A stretch of 64,000 nt of DNA from Bacillus sp. FJAT-27225. GTDB lineage: Bacteria; Bacillota; Bacilli; Bacillales; Cytobacillaceae. Below the pieces are notes generated by a model. That model ran no database searches and was not told the origin of the DNA. It was given only the letters and a program-made list of their open reading frames with translations. Both the position numbers and the translations under genes were made by a program. The DNA lies in contig NZ_MAYU01000012.1 of NCBI RefSeq assembly GCF_001685025.1, forward strand, positions 1 to 64,000, given 5' to 3'. Positions 1 to 8,899 of the stretch are shown here, one piece after another (the first letter of the stretch is position 1; every line of letters begins with the position of its first letter).

Positions 1-60
1 TCATATTATTGTTTGTTGACGCTTGTTTGTTTAGTTTTCAAAGAACAATTTCAGCTTGTC
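1..60 (-). promoter_or_regulatory. rRNA operon leader with boxA
   Basis: On the minus strand this stretch reads as the leader just upstream of a Bacillus 16S rRNA gene. A boxA-like antitermination element TGTTCTTTGA lies at 48-39, followed by the typical AAAACTAAACAAAC run. The 16S gene itself would lie beyond the left edge, so it is inferred, not seen. Confidence 0.75.
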
Positions 61-77
61 GCCTTGGCGACTTAGTT

Positions 78-198
78 ACTATATCATATCTTTTTCGAAG
101 CTGTCAACCGCTTTTTCAAAAGCAATTTACTTCGTTTTGATTCAATGTCTCTCGAAGAGGACAAGAAATAATATAACACGTTCAAAAAATGTTTGCAA
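78..198 (-). promoter_or_regulatory. Tandem sigma-A promoters of an rRNA operon
   Basis: Two promoters face left. The upstream one has -35 TTGCAA (198-193), a 17-bp spacer and -10 TATATT (175-170). The downstream one has -35 TTGACA (107-102), an 18-bp spacer and -10 TATAGT (83-78). Tandem promoters before a boxA leader are the usual Bacillus rrn arrangement. Confidence 0.7.
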
Positions 199-530
199 TA
201 TAATTTTAAAACTTTTTTCAGTTTCTCTGATTTTTTTATGATAACTCCTTTATCATGTTCAGCTAAAACTATATGGCTGCCCATTAATTGCTTCTACCTT
301 GCCATAGAATTAAAAATCATTTCAAGTAACGTTTAACGATGATTGTTTTATCGTAGGAGAACTGATTTAGTATTAATTACTCTTAGCTCAAGAATTATTT
401 TACGAGAAGAACCTTACAAGTTTCAACTCAGAACCCTTCCCTCATACTTTCAACAAGAGTAGATCGAACCTATCTCTCAGTAATCTTTTTAATGAAAATA
501 AACTTTGGCTTCTTGCTCTTTTCTATATAA
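199..530. other. Intergenic, nothing recognised
   Basis: AT-rich spacer between the rRNA promoter region and the exporter gene. Short open frames on both strands lack ribosome binding sites and protein-like composition. I see no RNA gene or repeat here. Confidence 0.5.
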
Positions 531-582
531 TAAGAAAAACCTTCATCGAAACAGCTTTAAGAAACGCTGCATCAATGAAGGT
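531..582 (-). terminator. Probable terminator downstream of the EamA gene
   Basis: ACCTTCAT (539-546) pairs with ATGAAGGT (575-582), with an inner CAGC/GCTG helix. On the minus strand the hairpin is followed by TTTTTCTTATTAT. It lies about 135 nt after the stop of the exporter gene, so the assignment is tentative. Confidence 0.5.
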
Positions 583-715
583 AAAGTAGGAGCATTACTC
601 AAGAGTAAATCCGTATTTCAATTTTCATGGCAGCCACAGGCCATGATGCCGGATAAACTAAATTGGATTTTTATAAAAAGCCTAAACATCTTCAGCAATA
701 AACTTTCTTCACCGA

Positions 716-1615
716 TTATAATTGTGGTGAAGGTTGCTTTGCCTTTAATCTTCTTTCATCAATTATAAATAGGGAAAGCCCAAAGATTACAACGAGCCCG
801 CCAACAATTTGCGACCAGGTTACACCTTCGTTCAGTATATAATAGGCCATAATTGTTGCACCAACAGGCTCCAACAGAATTGCCATTGAAATCGTTGTGG
901 TACTCATCCATTTCACGACCCAATTGAACAGGCTATGCCCGAGAAGAGTCGGAAATATTGCAAGTAGGATAAAATAAATCCAATCGGTCTGCACTTCGGG
1001 CAGCAGCGGTTCACCTTTTATAACAACATACATAAATAAGGTTATAGTGCTGATCAAATATACAAGGAAAGTATATGTAATCAGGGACACTCTTTTTCGG
1101 ACCGTCTGGCCGAACAGTAAATATCCTGTGATAAATGCGCAAGCCAGTAATGCGAGAACGTCTCCAAAAAGAGCAGATCCGCTTATTTGAAAGTCACCCC
1201 AGCTAATAATGAAGCTTCCAACTATAGCGATAATTCCACTGATTATCGCTCCAAGGGTTATTTTTTCACCAAAGAAAAAATATGCTCCAACAAATGCAAA
1301 CAAAGGCTGTAATGTGACAAGGACCGTAGAGCTTGCTACAGAGGTGTAGTTTAAAGATTCAAACCAAAGGATAAAATGAAAGGCCAGCAATACACCTGAG
1401 ATAGAAGTGTAGAGCCAATCTCGTTTTGTTACTTTTTTTAGCTCATGTGTGTATTTTTTCAAGAAAAGCGGGAGCATGAACAGTACCGAAAAGAAGAGCC
1501 GGTAAAATGCTGTTACTCCAGATGGTGAATGGCTTAATTTAACTAATACGGCTGAAGCGGAAACTGTGATAATTCCGACTGCCAATGCCACATAAGGGTT
1601 GATGACTGATTTCAT
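716..1615 (-). CDS. EamA/DMT-superfamily transporter
   Basis: A 299-residue protein of about ten hydrophobic helices in two similar halves (roughly residues 7-137 and 150-285). This is the classic duplicated EamA layout of drug/metabolite exporters (RhaT/YdcZ type). It probably exports a small metabolite across the cell membrane; the substrate cannot be read from sequence. Length is normal for the family and the start has an AAAGGAG site at good spacing. It is transcribed alone, divergent from the MgtC-like gene. The C-terminus is a short charged tail (ERRLKAKQ). Confidence 0.88.
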   Translation of the reverse strand: MKSVINPYVALAVGIITVSASAVLVKLSHSPSGVTAFYRLFFSVLFMLPLFLKKYTHELKKVTKRDWLYTSISGVLLAFHFILWFESLNYTSVASSTVLVTLQPLFAFVGAYFFFGEKITLGAIISGIIAIVGSFIISWGDFQISGSALFGDVLALLACAFITGYLLFGQTVRKRVSLITYTFLVYLISTITLFMYVVIKGEPLLPEVQTDWIYFILLAIFPTLLGHSLFNWVVKWMSTTTISMAILLEPVGATIMAYYILNEGVTWSQIVGGLVVIFGLSLFIIDERRLKAKQPSPQL

Positions 1616-1736
1616 GACTGACTCCTTTTGATGTATAGTCTAAGATTAAAATATGTATTTTACACGTAAATACCGCATAATTCTATTATATTATAATCTT
1701 TTTGTGAAAAAACAATGATTGGATGGGGAAAAGGAC

Positions 1737-2429
1737 ATGGGTACAGTAGACACAGAGATACTCTTTAAGTTAGGCATTTCAGCGGTTCTTGGATTGGTTA
1801 TTGGGCTTGAAAGGGAGTTAAAAAGAAAACCTGTTGGCTTAAAAACGAGCCTCGTCATCTCAATTGTAAGTTGTCTTTTAACAATTGTTTCAATTGAATC
1901 TGCCTATAATGCCCATGTTGGTGCTGTCAATATCACAATGGATCCTCTCCGTCTTGCTGCGCAAATCGTCTCCGGGATAGGTTTCCTGGGTGCGGGGGTT
2001 ATTTTACGGAGAGGCAATGACAGTATCTCAGGCCTAACTACTGCGGCAATGATATGGGGAGCCGCAGGAATAGGGATTGCGGTAGGCGCAGGATTTTACC
2101 TTGAGGCGTTTGCTGGTGTCGCACTTCTTATTTTCAGTGTCGAGTTCATGCCATACATCATGAAGTTGATTGGGCCAAAACAGCTTCGCGAAAAAGAAAT
2201 CCTCCTTCAGCTTCACATGGCACAACGCCACCAGATTGATGCACTGATCGATTTTATTTATTCTCAAAAATACATCCTTAGAAGAATAAGGATTAAAGAC
2301 CTGAGCGATGGCGAACATCAGGTTAATCTCCAAATTGCTGTTGATTTAAAACTAAAAACTACTCAGGTGTACAATTTGATTTCTGAATTGGAAGGTGTAA
2401 AAAGAGTCGAAATAGAAAGTATCAGCTAA
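1737..2429 (+). CDS. MgtC/SapB-family membrane protein
   Basis: About 230 residues. The N-terminal half has four or five membrane helices carrying the family signature IGLERE (residues 22-27) and a Gly-rich GIGFLGAGVI segment. The C-terminal ~85 residues look like the soluble ACT-like domain found in longer MgtC proteins. MgtC proteins are linked to Mg2+ limitation and acid or intracellular stress; a transport role is unproven. An in-frame TTG lies at 1719, but its upstream region is poor. The ATG at 1737 follows a GGGG/AAAAGGA stretch and gives the usual family N-terminus. Single gene ending in a strong hairpin. Confidence 0.85.
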   Translation: MGTVDTEILFKLGISAVLGLVIGLERELKRKPVGLKTSLVISIVSCLLTIVSIESAYNAHVGAVNITMDPLRLAAQIVSGIGFLGAGVILRRGNDSISGLTTAAMIWGAAGIGIAVGAGFYLEAFAGVALLIFSVEFMPYIMKLIGPKQLREKEILLQLHMAQRHQIDALIDFIYSQKYILRRIRIKDLSDGEHQVNLQIAVDLKLKTTQVYNLISELEGVKRVEIESIS

Positions 2430-2462
2430 ATTAAAACGGCGGCATCTGCCGCCGTTTTAATT
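2430..2462. terminator. Bidirectional terminator
   Basis: A perfect GC-rich stem, AAAACGGCGGCA / TGCCGCCGTTTT, flanked by A-run and T-run, serves both the MgtC-like gene (plus) and the small membrane protein gene (minus). Confidence 0.9.
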
Positions 2463-2688
2463 ATTCATCTTCTCCATGCCTACCGCGCCTTCTGCGGTTA
2501 ACAAAATCCTTATGCCAAAACTTATGTGTATAATCACTATTCTTCGTGGCAAAAAACAATCCAGACGCCAGTGCGAAAAGAGCGAATATATAGCCTACCG
2601 TAAACCCGAAGTTATGATAACCCATCACAATGCTGACAACGGTTGTAAGCAAGAGCGCAATCATGACATAAAAAACAATATTTCTCAC
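2461..2688 (-). CDS. Small two-helix membrane protein, unknown function
   Basis: A 75-residue protein with two hydrophobic helices and a strongly basic tail (RRRRGRH) before an acidic end (EDE). I do not recognise the family. The frame opens at 2709, but a GGAGG motif 7 nt before a GTG at 2688 favours that start (VRNIVFYVM...). Positive-inside logic puts the Arg-rich tail in the cytoplasm. It converges on the MgtC-like gene and shares its terminator. No partner gene gives a clue to its job. Confidence 0.6.
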   Translation of the reverse strand: MRNIVFYVMIALLLTTVVSIVMGYHNFGFTVGYIFALFALASGLFFATKNSDYTHKFWHKDFVNRRRRGRHGEDE

Positions 2689-2841
2689 GGCAATGCCTCC
2701 ATCATCCAAAATGAAATAAGGACATAATAAAACTGGCCTAAAAAATTATATCATAAAAAAATAAAATTACCTCTTGCAAACAAACAAGAAGGTAGATATA
2801 ATCTTTCTTGTACCACAAATCCGGAATACCAGAAACACAAC

Positions 2842-2914
<73 letters not shown>

Positions 2915-2918
2915 TACT

Positions 2919-2957
2919 AAAGAACTTCTGCAAAAATTGCAGAAGTTCTTTTTTTGT
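2919..2957 (+). terminator. tRNA-Ala terminator
   Basis: AAAGAACTTCTGCA / TGCAGAAGTTCTTT hairpin with an AAAT loop, then a run of T residues. Confidence 0.92.
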
Positions 2958-3020
2958 TTTCCCTTCCCTGCTCCGGGGTATCCTTAGACTAACAGGATAA
3001 TGCCCAGGGAGGGATATTGA

Positions 3021-3350
3021 ATGAAGTCACAATGGAGCCTGTTACTTGCTTTAGTTTTCGCATTATTGATTGCGATTTTTGCTGTAATGAATGTCGATCC
3101 AGTGGAAGTTGATTATTTCTTTGGAACTGCCCAATGGCCTCTGATTCTTATTATCCTTGGCTCCGTTCTTGCCGGTGTCATTATAACGGCAGCCATTGGC
3201 GAAACCAGATTGTATAAATTAAGGAAAGATTTGAAAAAAGCCAGGAAGGAACGCGATGAATGGAAAGCCAAGACCCATCTTGCCCAAAATGATGGGGCTG
3301 AGCCTGATGTAGGGAGGAATTCTTACAGAACATCGGAGCGAATGCAGTAA
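3021..3350 (+). CDS. LapA-domain (DUF1049) membrane protein
   Basis: A 109-residue protein with two membrane helices (about 5-25 and 37-60) followed by a charged, probably coiled-coil region (about 64-88: KLRKDLKKARKERDEW). This layout, including the MNVDPVEVDYFFG segment between helices, is that of the LapA/DUF1049 family; Bacillus members such as YrvD have no known biochemical role. Start ATG has GGGAGGG at 8-nt spacing. It sits between tRNA-Ala and the Tad region as a single gene with its own terminator. Confidence 0.82.
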   Translation: MKSQWSLLLALVFALLIAIFAVMNVDPVEVDYFFGTAQWPLILIILGSVLAGVIITAAIGETRLYKLRKDLKKARKERDEWKAKTHLAQNDGAEPDVGRNSYRTSERMQ

Positions 3351-3381
3351 CCCCCCTTGCCGAGCAAGGGGGTTATTTTCC
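3349..3381 (+). terminator. Terminator of the LapA-like gene
   Basis: AACCCCCCTTGC / GCAAGGGGGTT hairpin followed by ATTTTCCTT. Confidence 0.88.
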
Positions 3382-3420
3382 TTCCAAAAGAAAATTCCCT
3401 CTCTTTGATAAGTGAGGGAA

Positions 3421-3762
3421 CTAACTACCACTAGGCTCATTTAATATCTCTAATAATTCCTTAACTCTTTTATACTTTTCTTTTTCAAGGTCTTTTTCGG
3501 AAAGCTCCACATGTAATTTAAGGATACTCGGTTCTTCTTTGATTTTATAATCTTTTGGAGGAATTGGATGTTTTTTAATTAGCACACCCACTTCCGTTTG
3601 TAATGCTTCTGCCAATTTTTCAAGTATATAGATACTTGGATTTTTTTGTATACCCCGTTCCAAAAAACTTAAATATGATTTTGATATCCCGGTAATTTCA
3701 CTTAATTTATTGAGGGATATTCCTTTCTCTTCCCTTAGTTGCCTTATTCTTTTTCCTTCCAT
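3421..3762 (-). CDS. SinR-like XRE-family repressor
   Basis: A 113-residue protein. Residues 1-62 form an XRE helix-turn-helix closely resembling Bacillus SinR/SlrR (RIRQLREEKGISLNKLSE, then KSYLSFLERG and NPSIYILEKLAEAL). The C-terminal ~35 residues are a charged helix that could serve for multimerisation, as the SinR tail does. It begins 36 bp after tadC with its own GGAGG site and no intervening terminator, so it is probably the last gene of the pilus operon. SinR is the master biofilm repressor of B. subtilis. Two SinR-type inverted repeats at the flp promoter suggest that this protein represses its own operon. No SinI antagonist is seen in the window. Confidence 0.82.
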   Translation of the reverse strand: MEGKRIRQLREEKGISLNKLSEITGISKSYLSFLERGIQKNPSIYILEKLAEALQTEVGVLIKKHPIPPKDYKIKEEPSILKLHVELSEKDLEKEKYKRVKELLEILNEPSGS

Positions 3763-3798
3763 TTTAAGACCTCCATTGGTCCAGTAGAGAAAAGGGAA

Positions 3799-4734
3799 TC
3801 ATCCTCCCAATCCATTTTGTAAAAGATAAATAACAAGTGGGCCTAACAGAACAATGAAAATTGCCGGAAAGATAAAAAGAACCATTGGAAGCATCATTTT
3901 AATCGGAGCCTTCATTGCCTGTTCTCTAGCTCGTTGCCTTTGGTGCTCTCTTATTCTGTCGGTTAGCGCCTTTAAAACCTTTGACATTCCAATTCCTAAT
4001 TGATCTGCTTGGATGAGTGAAGTCATCAAGCTTTGGAAAGCATCCAGCGTCACCCTGCTTCTCAAATTGATAAATACTTCCCTTCTTGATTTCCCTAGAC
4101 GCATTTCTTCCATCGCTTTCATGAATTCATCTGATAAAGGACCTTCCTTAGTTTTGCATACTCTCATAATCGCAGCATCGAGGCCCATGCCTGCTTCGAC
4201 CGAGAGATTAACCATATCGAAAAAGTCGGCTAGGCTTTTCTCAATTTTTGCAAATCGCCGTTTTTTTAGGACACTTAAATAAAAGGAAGGATAGTAGTAA
4301 CCAAGTGCAGCAAAAGATAGCGAAAAAAAGAATACATTCAAAATTTTACCCGACGCTTTGCCAAACAACAGGTAGCTTAGAAAGAATACAATTGTACCGA
4401 TTAACAACTGCATGAGCCTGAAATCTACTGGTGACCAGGTATATGGTAAACCGGCATCCCGTAATTTCCGTTCCAGTTCACTTTTCGTTTCACGAGTCAG
4501 CTTCTTCGATAAAAATACTTTTGCCTTTCCAGAGAGGTCTTCAACTTTACCGCTTCCAACTAATTTCATGCCCCTTATTGGTTTTTGTTTATTTTTTTGG
4601 TGGCTTTCAACACCAAGATACCCTTCCACTCTTTCGTTAATGATAATTTCACTTTTATAAAAAAATTGCAGGAATGTCCGAATAAGGAAACTCATTGATA
4701 AAAATGCCAATAAATATAGAATAAATTGCGTCAA
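3799..4734 (-). CDS. tadC: TadC, pilus inner-membrane platform protein
   Basis: A 311-residue type II secretion F-domain protein. Three or four membrane helices (N-terminal, around 110-150, and the C-terminal GPLVIYLL region) flank the cytosolic F domain (about 160-285, with DLVNLSVEAGMGLD-like content). With TadB it should form the membrane platform on which the CpaF motor acts. The start is TTG with GAGGTG 6 nt upstream, 3 nt after tadB. Similar in length to Gram-positive TadC proteins. Confidence 0.9.
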   Translation of the reverse strand: MTQFILYLLAFLSMSFLIRTFLQFFYKSEIIINERVEGYLGVESHQKNKQKPIRGMKLVGSGKVEDLSGKAKVFLSKKLTRETKSELERKLRDAGLPYTWSPVDFRLMQLLIGTIVFFLSYLLFGKASGKILNVFFFSLSFAALGYYYPSFYLSVLKKRRFAKIEKSLADFFDMVNLSVEAGMGLDAAIMRVCKTKEGPLSDEFMKAMEEMRLGKSRREVFINLRSRVTLDAFQSLMTSLIQADQLGIGMSKVLKALTDRIREHQRQRAREQAMKAPIKMMLPMVLFIFPAIFIVLLGPLVIYLLQNGLGG

Positions 4735-4737
4735 TGG

Positions 4738-5712
4738 TTACACCTCAATCCTGACAATTTTCCTGATAAAGAACCAGCCCATTACAATTCCAACGGCTCC
4801 TACTGAGAGCATAAAGATACCAAGTGGATGCTCAAGCATTAAATCAAAATACTCAGGGTTAACCAATTTTAAGTAAAGAGTTAAGGCAATCGGAAGTCCA
4901 GTAATAATCCAGGTGGAAAGTCTGCCTTGTGCGGTTAACGTCCTTAATTCCTCTTTGATTTGAATTCTGCCGGTAACTGTTTCACGGATCGTCTCAAGAA
5001 GAATAGCAAGATTTCCCCCGCTCGCCCTTTGGATGAGCATCGACTTAACGGCCATTTCAAGCTCCTTATCTGGAAGCCTTTCTAGCATCCGCTGGAAAGC
5101 TTCCTCAACTGGCACCCCAAAATTTATATCCTGAAGCGTCTTTTCAAACTCCGTTCCAATCGGGTCAGGAAATTCTTCTGAAATCAATTTCATCGCTTGC
5201 ATAAAACTAAATCCAGCTCTCATTGAATTGGCCATTGTTCCAAGTGCTTCACCCAATTGGAATGCACAGCGATTTAGGCGCTTTTCGATCCTTTTATTCA
5301 ATTGGAGAACCGGAAGCCAGAAAGCAGCAACCCCTATTGGATTAATAAGAAGAAAATGAAGATTTAAAAGAAAAGCTATGAGAATTGAACAAATTGTGCA
5401 TAAGAGACGAAACAAAAAGAATTCCCCTGGTGAAAGCGAAGATTTCCCCTGTAACAACTTCTTTTCCCATTTCGATATTGCAGGCGAAGCTGTATTAAAC
5501 TTTCCTCCAACCTTTTTAATGACCGAGACATGAGACTCTTTTTCAAGTTTTTTCTTCTCATTTAGCTCCTGTTCTTCTTTTTGAAAAAGAGAATAGCTGC
5601 CTAATCTCTTTTTTATCTCCAATTTTTGTATAAAGGAACCCACCACTATCTGGAATACAAAAGCGAATAAGAGCACTGAAATAAGAATGTATATGATTTG
5701 TTCCGCGTTCAT
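4738..5712 (-). CDS. tadB: TadB, pilus inner-membrane platform protein
   Basis: A 324-residue T2SS F-domain protein paralogous to TadC: an N-terminal helix, paired helices around 105-145, F domain (about 160-280) containing SMRAGFSFMQAMKLI and RASGGNLAILLETI, and C-terminal helices. The frame opens at 5721, but the ATG at 5712 gives a 4-bp ATGA overlap with the cpaF stop and a proper GGAGG spacing, the pattern of translational coupling seen elsewhere in this operon. It partners TadC in the assembly platform. Confidence 0.9.
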   Translation of the reverse strand: MNAEQIIYILISVLLFAFVFQIVVGSFIQKLEIKKRLGSYSLFQKEEQELNEKKKLEKESHVSVIKKVGGKFNTASPAISKWEKKLLQGKSSLSPGEFFLFRLLCTICSILIAFLLNLHFLLINPIGVAAFWLPVLQLNKRIEKRLNRCAFQLGEALGTMANSMRAGFSFMQAMKLISEEFPDPIGTEFEKTLQDINFGVPVEEAFQRMLERLPDKELEMAVKSMLIQRASGGNLAILLETIRETVTGRIQIKEELRTLTAQGRLSTWIITGLPIALTLYLKLVNPEYFDLMLEHPLGIFMLSVGAVGIVMGWFFIRKIVRIEV

Positions 5713-7058
5713 ACACGCCATTCCTCCATATACCAGGAAGATGGTATCGTGAAACCTGATAGCTCAAGCCGTTCAGCACATTTCGGCCTGATTCCAGTAG
5801 AAACAAATTTACCTTTAACTTTTCCATCCTCTGTCAAACCAGTTTCCTTAAATAGGAAAATATCTTGCAACACAATCGTCTCGCCTTCAAGACCGAGAAC
5901 TTCTGTTATATGGGTGATTTTCCTTGTTCCGTCTTTCATCCTTGTTTGATGGACAATGATATCGAGGGCACTTGCAATTTGTTCCCTTATAGCACGGACC
6001 GGCAAATCAAATCCTGCCATCAGTACCATTGTTTCAAGCCTGGCCAACAAATCTCTAGGAGAATTTGCATGGCCTGTTCCAAGACTTCCTTCATGTCCTG
6101 TATTCATGGCTTGAAGCATATCAAGCGCCTCGGCACTCCTTACCTCTCCAACTATGATTCTGTCGGGACGCATCCTTAGCGAGTTTCTTACAAGGTCACG
6201 AATAGAGATTTCTCCCTGCCCTTCAATATTTGGCGGCCGAGACTCTAGTGCAACAACATGTTCCTGTGATAGCTTTAGCTCGGCAGCATCTTCAATTGTT
6301 ACAATCCGTTCACTTTCGGGAATGAAGGACGAAAGGACATTTAATGTAGATGTTTTACCAGAACCAGTTCCACCGCTAATAAAGATGTTTAACCTCGAAA
6401 CAACGCTCGCTTCTATAAAATCGGCCATCTCCCTGCTAAGCGTCTGAAACTGAATTAAGTTTTCTATTGTAAATGGTGTTTCTGAGAATTTCCGTATTGT
6501 TAGAGCTGGTCCATGGAGGGCAAGCGGCGGAATGATTGCGTTGACACGGGAGCCATCCGGAAGCCGTGCATCGACCATAGGCGAACTTTCGTCAATCCTT
6601 CTGCCTAAAGGATGAACTATTTTTTCAATAATCCTCAAAACATGGTCATTATCCTTGAACCGGACCGGAGTCTTGCTAATCTTACCTTTTTTCTCAACGT
6701 AGATGTCCTTTGGTCCATTTACCATTACCTCAGTTACATCAGGATCTGATAAAAGTGGAGTTATTGGGCCAAATCCAATCAACTCATTTTTAGCGCTAAA
6801 AAAGATTGCCTGTTTATCTTCAAACGTAAGAAGGGCTGCTTCATTTTGAAGGAATTCCTCCGACTTTCTTACAATCAACTCTTCATAATCAATTTCCTGG
6901 TTTTCACTTACCTTTTTGAATTCATCTACAAGATAATTATGAAGCTTGCTTTCTAAACCATCTTCTGGAATGTTCCGGTTTAAATGAAACAGAGGTTCTA
7001 TACTCTCTTTCCTCTTTTCAAGGAGCTCTTCCTTGCCCAGTCTTTTTAAAAGAGACAC
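5709..7058 (-). CDS. cpaF: CpaF/TadA, pilus assembly ATPase
   Basis: A 449-residue VirB11/GspE-type secretion ATPase. Walker A GGTGSGKTS at 229-237, Walker B region RIIVGEVR at 300-307, His box GHEGSLGTGH at 321-330. The N-terminal ~100 residues are the usual CpaF all-helical domain. It powers assembly of Flp pilin through TadB/TadC. The start is GTG immediately after the cpaE stop. Full length for the family with all nucleotide-binding motifs intact, so the motor should be active. Confidence 0.95.
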   Translation of the reverse strand: MSLLKRLGKEELLEKRKESIEPLFHLNRNIPEDGLESKLHNYLVDEFKKVSENQEIDYEELIVRKSEEFLQNEAALLTFEDKQAIFFSAKNELIGFGPITPLLSDPDVTEVMVNGPKDIYVEKKGKISKTPVRFKDNDHVLRIIEKIVHPLGRRIDESSPMVDARLPDGSRVNAIIPPLALHGPALTIRKFSETPFTIENLIQFQTLSREMADFIEASVVSRLNIFISGGTGSGKTSTLNVLSSFIPESERIVTIEDAAELKLSQEHVVALESRPPNIEGQGEISIRDLVRNSLRMRPDRIIVGEVRSAEALDMLQAMNTGHEGSLGTGHANSPRDLLARLETMVLMAGFDLPVRAIREQIASALDIIVHQTRMKDGTRKITHITEVLGLEGETIVLQDIFLFKETGLTEDGKVKGKFVSTGIRPKCAERLELSGFTIPSSWYMEEWRV

Positions 7059-8234
7059 CTAAACCAGCCTCCGTTCGTTTGAAGCTTTTTTTGAAAAGAA
7101 AGATCGTTTAGACACTTTGTCCTCACTGCCGGTCAGCTCTTGGGCAAAGGCATAGAAAACTTTGGAGATTTTTGCTCTTGGGTAGGAATAGACGAATGGA
7201 TACCCTTCATTAACCGAAGTTACAACGACCTTTTCTAAATCCGGCACCCTAGTATGTACTGGGAATCCTAATACGTTTTCCGCGGTATCTTTTGTAAGTC
7301 CCTTCTTTTTTGAATCACGGTTAAGGATTATTTTCACCTTTTTAGCGAGTCCAAGAGATTGAAGGGTTTCGATGAATATTTTACAATTTTTCAACGTTGG
7401 AAGATCCATATACGTTACGAGGAAAATATCATCTGTTTTTTCAAGGGCAGTTAAAATTTTCCCCTCCACATATGGTGCTGTATCTATCAGGACTACGTCA
7501 TATTGGGTTCGCAAATTGTCGATAAGCTTCATTATATGTTCTTCGAGGATGACCTCGGAAAATTCCGGCCGGATTGGAGCAGCCATAATATCAATAAATT
7601 CATTCACTTGAAAAACATACGATTTTACTTTTTCCGGCTGAGCATTGTAACTTTCTTTAACCCATTCATAAATAGTTTTCTTGGGATGACTATTAAAGAA
7701 CATCGAAACATCACCAAATTGCAAATCCAGATCGACTACAACAACTTTTCTATATTGCTTGGCAAAGGTAGCAGCCAGATTGACTGTAAATGTTGTTTTT
7801 CCGACTCCTCCCTTTGTACTGCAGACAGTCATGATTCGAGCGTTCTTAATGGCTATATCCTGTTTCTTTTTAGGGTCTCCTCCAATTTCACTTAACATTG
7901 CCTCAGCTTCTCGAATTGTTGAGAATAGCTGCTCCCCATTAAAAGGGTATAGCAAGACATCAAAGGCTCCTGCCCGCAGTGCCTTTCTTAAATTAACTTT
8001 GTTCTCGGAATCTATTATGATAGGTACACTTTTTTGAAAAGCTCCGTTAATAGAGTAAAGGACTTCAGATAACTGCTTCTCATTTTCGACAGCCAGGAAT
8101 ACAAGCCCATTATGGGCTGCTTCAAGAAACTCATTATTGTTTTTAAACCACTGCAGTTCATGACCCAAATTTATAGCATACTCTTTAAGTCTTTCATGTA
8201 TGTCAGGATTAGTAGTTAACAAACTCCAAGTCAT
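7059..8234 (-). CDS. cpaE: CpaE/TadZ, MinD-like pilus localisation ATPase
   Basis: A 391-residue protein. Residues 1-125 resemble an atypical receiver domain (the NLRKALRAGAFDVLLYPF segment is receiver-like). A ParA/MinD ATPase follows with deviant Walker A KGGVGKTT at 141-148 and DLDLQFGD downstream. TadZ/CpaE proteins place the pilus machine in the cell. The ATG overlaps the cpaB stop by 4 bp (ATGA). Tad operons of both Gram types carry this gene between cpaB and cpaF, as here. Confidence 0.92.
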   Translation of the reverse strand: MTWSLLTTNPDIHERLKEYAINLGHELQWFKNNNEFLEAAHNGLVFLAVENEKQLSEVLYSINGAFQKSVPIIIDSENKVNLRKALRAGAFDVLLYPFNGEQLFSTIREAEAMLSEIGGDPKKKQDIAIKNARIMTVCSTKGGVGKTTFTVNLAATFAKQYRKVVVVDLDLQFGDVSMFFNSHPKKTIYEWVKESYNAQPEKVKSYVFQVNEFIDIMAAPIRPEFSEVILEEHIMKLIDNLRTQYDVVLIDTAPYVEGKILTALEKTDDIFLVTYMDLPTLKNCKIFIETLQSLGLAKKVKIILNRDSKKKGLTKDTAENVLGFPVHTRVPDLEKVVVTSVNEGYPFVYSYPRAKISKVFYAFAQELTGSEDKVSKRSFFSKKASNERRLV

Positions 8235-8884
8235 TTGAATAACACCTCTTTACGGAGATCATCTTCACTTAAGAATGTATCTTTCTCGATAAGCTTTTCA
8301 TCCCCGTCTTTCCTAAGCATCAGGTACAATTCAAACTGAGTTGAAAAACCCAGGGCTAATCCCTCTCTGGGGTTTACCTCTAATGTAACCATTTTGTACC
8401 TTTTCATTTTTTCTGCTTCATCAGCTGCATGGCCTACAGCTAGAACTTTTGAGTTTTGAATGATGATTGTACCTGCTGCATGCTTATCTTCCTTCTCATC
8501 TTCCTTCTCATCTTCCTTCTCATCTTCCGGAACAGTTAACTTTGCAATAACATCAACGTAGGAACCTGGCTTAATAAATCCTGCTACTCCTTGTACTTCG
8601 GATACCTTAATGGTCATTGCTCGTTTACCATCACCTATAGGAAGCAGTTCGTTCCCCTTCTTTTCTTCGTCAGCCTCAGCAGCTTTGGCAGTACCTGTAT
8701 TCCCACCTTTTGGAGTTGAATTTCCTGCCTTTTTGGTGTCCGGTTTGTTTTCTCTTACATTTTGCGAAGATGCCGAGGTTACTATTGACTGAGAAGATTC
8801 TCTATTTGAAATAATTAAGTATAGTACGGCGGTAACACATAAACCGAATACCATCGACCAAATCCATAGTTTCTTAGATTTCAT
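8231..8884 (-). CDS. cpaB: CpaB/RcpC, SAF-domain pilus protein
   Basis: A 217-residue protein with an N-terminal membrane anchor (about 7-25), a Ser/Thr/Lys-rich linker, then an SAF/RcpC-type domain (about 80-200; RAMTIKVSEVQGVAGFIKPG is typical). In Gram-negatives RcpC works at the outer membrane with the secretin. Here it must act in the wall space, as no secretin gene is present. The domain is interrupted by a run of EDEK repeats encoded by a 12-bp tandem repeat (8492-8527), which may vary in length between strains. Confidence 0.88.
   Translation of the reverse strand: MKSKKLWIWSMVFGLCVTAVLYLIISNRESSQSIVTSASSQNVRENKPDTKKAGNSTPKGGNTGTAKAAEADEEKKGNELLPIGDGKRAMTIKVSEVQGVAGFIKPGSYVDVIAKLTVPEDEKEDEKEDEKEDKHAAGTIIIQNSKVLAVGHAADEAEKMKRYKMVTLEVNPREGLALGFSTQFELYLMLRKDGDEKLIEKDTFLSEDDLRKEVLFK
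8490..8530 (-). repeat. 12-bp tandem repeat inside cpaB
   Basis: The unit CTTCTCATCTTC (plus strand) recurs three times with partial ends, encoding acidic/basic EDEK repeats within the SAF domain. In-frame length change would alter only the loop. Confidence 0.8.
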
Positions 8885-8899
8885 AATCTCCCCTTCTCT

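Noticed and set aside
39-48. TGTTCTTTGA near the left edge as another SinR site
   Set aside because: It matches the SinR half-site only once, not as an inverted pair, and fits the rRNA boxA element and context better.
505-768. Open frame of 87 codons on the plus strand upstream of the EamA gene
   Set aside because: No RBS, overlaps the exporter end and a terminator hairpin, and the composition is not protein-like.
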